Source: Gnetum montanum | Taxonomy: Eukaryota > Streptophyta > Gnetopsida > Gnetales > Gnetaceae | Assembly (NCBI GenBank): GCA_015680685.1 | Contig: MNCI01027040.1 | Span: forward strand, 4,031 to 68,030 | Reading direction: 5' to 3' | DNA length: 64,000 bases | Part shown: positions 61,165-64,000 of the stretch, piece by piece | Layout of the letters: each line of letters starts with the position of its first letter | Numbering within the stretch: position 1 is the stretch's first letter | Made by a program: the position numbers and the translations under genes | Notes under the pieces: model-generated | Database searches by the model: none | Told to the model about the DNA's origin: nothing | Seen by the model: the letters and a program-made list of their open reading frames with translations, nothing else

Positions 61165-61880
61165 ATGATGAGTGGCGAGGTACCCCTACACTCAACCATA
61201 TGAATACAAGTGTAGCACGCATGATTCAGTCAAACTCCATAGACTAAGTGCCTACATGCCTCATGGAACACTTAAGGTTAACCATTTGTTGTCTTCCCAG
61301 ACTTACTTGTAGTTGTCATGGTGTATGGTTAAGTAAGTCTAAGGTATATGATTTTTATATCTTTTTCTAGTTTTATCTCCTATGCTATTGAGGTAAAGGG
61401 TTGAAGAGATTAACTAACAGAGATTAACTAACTCTAACTAATGAACTAAGTATAAATTAATCTAGCATCAACATCCATTCCCACTTACCGTACACACCCT
61501 GAACCAATGCAACCATGGCTACCAAACGCTAATCGTTGCTAGGATCACCACGCGTAACACACGTGCTCGAAGTGGTTGTATTGAGGCACTTAACTACGAG
61601 AGAAGGGTTGAGAAGGAAAGAAGTAAATAACAGATAATAAATAACAATAAAGAAAATCCTAATTAGCCTATTCCATGCACTGCAAGGTTTATCCAAGAAG
61701 CTCATCTTTATTGTTGTACACAAACTTGTGTTCAGGTACAATGTCTACTCGAATAAAGATCCGTTCACTTTCGGACTCCTACTGTGGGCACATGGAAAAT
61801 ATTCTATCTCTGGAGTATTCAATCTGCCAGAGTTTACCTACTATCTAGACTAGGATTATGAAACAAGGGAGAGCTGCCTC

Positions 61881-61890
61881 TTATTTATAG
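61881..61890 (-). promoter_or_regulatory. LTR TATA box (element 3, 5' LTR)
   Basis: CTATAAATAA on the minus strand, immediately downstream of the palindrome cluster and followed by a GAGGC-type sequence, as in the plus-strand LTR. This would be the promoter of the element transcript. Confidence 0.65.
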
Positions 61891-61894
61891 ATAT

Positions 61895-62015
61895 GACGGT
61901 GAACTGCCATATCACATATGCGATATCACAGGGAAAGACACGATATCGCATACGTGATATCGTGAGGGATGCAATATTGCGATGGTAGCGATATCGTGTA
62001 TCGTGGCCTATGCAA
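61895..62015. repeat. GATATC palindrome cluster in U3 of element 3 (right LTR)
   Basis: Four exact GATATC words lie within ~75 bp, several in larger imperfect palindromes. The clearest is at 61941-61962, with arms CGATATC and GATATCG around GCATACGT. It sits next to the TATA box (61881-61890). The left LTR has roughly one unit (55757-55777) and the plus-strand LTR three. Confidence 0.8.
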
Positions 62016-62029
62016 ATCGCGTCTCATCA

Positions 62030-62170
62030 ACTATGTCTGACAATGCACAATCATTGGCATTTTGGTGAGTATTAATTTCTCATTTGAATTAATTATTTAT
62101 TTATTATTAACCTTGAAGAAAATATATGTATAAGATGTGCATGAATCATAAATGATAGATTGCATGTTTA
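62030..62170. repeat. Large direct duplication, copy B, continuation right of element 3
   Basis: It matches 11680-11815: CTACAATCATTGACATTTT against ACAATCATTGGCATTTT, GTGAGTATT, CATTTGAATTAATTATTTA, AAAATATATGTA and AGATTGCATGTTT. Homology stops near 62166. Confidence 0.78.
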
Positions 62171-63535
62171 TTATCTTTTATTGATTTCTTGGAATTGATT
62201 TAAGTAACATTACATTTATTTATTCCAAAACTTTTGAGCAATTGCTTATCATAGCTTGATGTAGTAGCTTTCTAAAATTCTATCGATGGACTTGAGTCTA
62301 ACTTTCATTAGTGTAAAGAATGAGGGTTTTAATACTATCATATGTTGTGTTATGTTAAGGGTATATATATGAGTCTCCTTCCTTTTGGTATGACTGGAAT
62401 TGTATGGGAGAATGCTATAGTTACATACACTTCCACTCTAAACTATTTCAACCAAGTGAAATTCTTTCTTTTAACTCAAAGACCAATTTAGCTATTATGC
62501 AATCCAATTTTTTTTTTTAACTTTTAGAGTGCACTAGATATTTTTTATAATCTTGAGAGGCATGGCTGGCCCCATCATAATAGTAATTAGTTGACAGTCA
62601 TATATGTAACTAAGCTTCCTAGCTTTTTTAACCATTCATCATGGACCTAAATTTCTTACAGGTTTTATAAATATGGCTTTAGTATTTGGGTATTTCTTTA
62701 TATTGATGCCTTAAGTTTTGTTGGTCTAGTAGAATTTGTGATAATGATATGTTGTCTTGTACTAGCATGTAACCTATATAATGTTCAAAATTTTTAATGG
62801 ATGGGTAGGCTATTATTGTAAACTAATTGAAGTCTCATTTGTTGATGGAAGACTATAATTTTATGGGTATTACTATAACTATTCCTTTATTTAGTATTGT
62901 ATCCTTTGCATGCTAGCAATAATTCTTTTATGTCTTTTATAGTTCAAGTGCATAATGTATTTTTTTGTTTCCAAGAAAATATTTGGAAATATATGGTGGG
63001 AAAATTCCATTGTTACAAAAATTGGGTTAGAAATTCCTAGCAACAACTATGGATAGAAGACATAAAAAGTAGAATCCATCAAGTTAGTCTTATGGGCACA
63101 AGACTTGAAAAACCAAAGCCTAAAAACCTAAAACACCTAATGCAAAATCCATGCCTAAAGTAACAACAATGGACCATTAGATGGGGTAATGAAGTTTAGT
63201 GCAAGAGCACTATAGCATCTCTTGCATGTGGACTATGTCCAAAATATTCTGGTTTTTGTACTAACTTTTTGAGTATTTTTGCTCACTGGAATGACTAAGA
63301 TTTTGACATTGTTGCATTTCATGTTTGACAATCAAAAATTCTCCAAAACCAACATTACAAGGCACATTTTCAGCTCCCAAAGGCCTCCAAAGATCATTCT
63401 AAGTCACAACCTAGTATATGAGCATCAATTCTATGGCCTTGGCAACTTCTTTTTTTTTTCTTTTTTGAGGTGATGGGGTTAAAAATTCAAAGTGTTTAAT
63501 TTCTTTGGGATTGGAGGGTGTTGAAAATCCTAACT
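62171..63535. other. AT-rich sequence without recognisable gene
   Basis: No conserved frame or transposon landmark. T runs at 62509-62518 and 63451-63467 are not followed by recognisable LINE tail sequence. The 64-codon open frame at 63279-63473 is not assignable. Confidence 0.4.
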
Positions 63536-63539
63536 TTGA

Positions 63540-63815
63540 ATAAGGTGATGCTAATGCCAACATTAGTGTCATTGTCACTTGCCTTAGAAATTTGCATCAC
63601 CATGGAAAAACATGAAAATATTTTTAAGTATGAGGAGCTAATGTTAATAGTCAGTGTTAGTGTTTGTGTCACTTGCACAAATTTCCTTCTTAGAATCTCC
63701 TATGTGCTCCATGACCACCCCAGCTTCATGAGTTCAGTCTAGCATCTAAGTCCTTAGTTGCCTCTAAGGTGATGCTATTGTTAGCATTAGCTCTAGTGTC
63801 ACTTGAATAGTCTTC
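63540..63815. repeat. ~110-bp degenerate tandem repeat, three units
   Basis: The pattern GCTAATGTTAGC-like word, then (G/C)TAGTGTCACTTG, recurs at about 63547, 63639 and 63768. The two small opposing open frames at 63496-63742 result from this repeat and are not called. Confidence 0.5.
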
Positions 63816-64000
63816 ATGTTACCTACACTAGAGTTATGTTTTTCTAGCTATGACATCACTTACTAGACAATTTACCAAAATGGCCTTGTTTTGACTTTGA
63901 ATCATTTCTAGATGATGTTCATAGATTCTTTATTCATAACTACACCTACCAAAGGTTACACCTACACTCCACCTATGCCACAAGAGCATTTCCTGCTTCC
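63816..64000. other. Unassigned sequence to window end
   Basis: Nothing recognised. CTACACCTACCAAAGGTTACACCTACACTCCACCTA near the end is a short ACACCTAC-rich patch. Confidence 0.35.

Larger units (their letters stand above)
55031..62029 (-). mobile_element. Athila-like element 3, gag-protease only (non-autonomous derivative)
   Basis: A 6,999-bp element with LTRs at 55031-55801 and 61166-62029. The internal region keeps the primer site, gag and protease but passes directly from the protease end (about 57967) to the 3' non-coding region. Reverse transcriptase, RNase H and integrase, about 3.2 kb in elements 1 and 2, are absent. LTRs, primer site, zinc knuckle and protease active site are better preserved than in elements 1 and 2, so it appears younger. 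Part of the 3' region is hidden by an N run. It would need enzymes from a related element to move. Confidence 0.88.
61166..62029 (-). repeat. 5' LTR of element 3
   Basis: It begins TGATGAGTGGCGAGGTACC and ends CGTCTCATCA, aligning with 55031-55801. Most differences are transitions. Extra sequence relative to the left LTR includes a 4-bp step after GGTTAAG, a 12-bp tandem step near 61415 and about 80 bp of extra palindromic repeat in U3. Confidence 0.9.

Noticed and set aside
61895-62015. GATATC repeats as a CRISPR-like array
   Set aside because: Units are palindromic, irregularly spaced and lie inside an LTR of a plant retrotransposon; no spacers of constant length.
1-64000. rRNA, tRNA or organelle-derived DNA
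   Set aside because: No recognisable tRNA arms, rRNA core words or organelle genes were seen; the tRNA-Asp match is only the primer site of the retrotransposon.

Overview
This window is gene-poor, AT-rich nuclear DNA from a plant. It is built almost entirely of decayed transposable elements and their old duplications. I found no intact cellular protein gene, rRNA, tRNA or CRISPR array. Ty3-type LTR retrotransposons related to Athila (tRNA-Asp-type primer site, H2C2 integrase, Athila-like RNase H), L1-type LINEs, low CpG and single-copy stretches without genes suggest a large seed-plant genome. A gymnosperm is plausible, but the sequence alone does not prove it.

Layout. 1-1755: a GC-richer block with a cluster of palindromic GCGTATACGC repeats, a TATA-like site and later TTTACGC repeats, perhaps an unclassified LTR. 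1755-4112: the 3' end plus 3' LTR (3149-4112) of a plus-strand Athila-like element. 4113-12000: AT-rich old repeat, copy A of a large direct duplication. 12000-22339: AT-rich sequence with local duplications, a LINE tail and one decayed coding-like frame. 22345-32378: complete but dead Athila-like element 1 (minus strand, exact TSD TAAAG). 32379-35624: a degenerate microrepeat holding a 5'-truncated L1-type LINE (minus). 35625-45716: complete but dead Athila-like element 2 (minus). 45717-46390: microrepeat remainder and a LINE tail. 46390-55030: copy B of the large duplication, with a ~500-bp tandem repeat. 55031-62029: element 3 (minus), a shorter relative that keeps gag and protease but lacks reverse transcriptase, RNase H and integrase. 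62030-64000: continuation of copy B, then unassigned AT-rich DNA.

How the parts relate. The elements are nested. Element 3 sits inside duplication copy B, and copy A (11.64-11.81 kb) shows the uninterrupted target. Element 2 appears to sit at the edge of the LINE insertion in the microrepeat. In elements 1 and 2 the catalytic residues of protease and reverse transcriptase have been lost by different mutations, and many stops are TAG where a relative has CAG, as expected from methylation-driven decay. Element 3 is the best preserved: its protease active-site triplet, zinc knuckle and primer site are still readable.

The most unusual signal is in the LTRs. Each family carries a cluster of short palindromic or inverted repeats just upstream of the TATA box. 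The sequence differs between families but the layout is shared, and copy number changes even between the two LTRs of one element. The block at 620-1070 has the same layout. Two assembly artefacts are present: a 59-bp duplication around a single N at 30560, and a 314-base N run at 57240-57553 at the edge of a tandem repeat.
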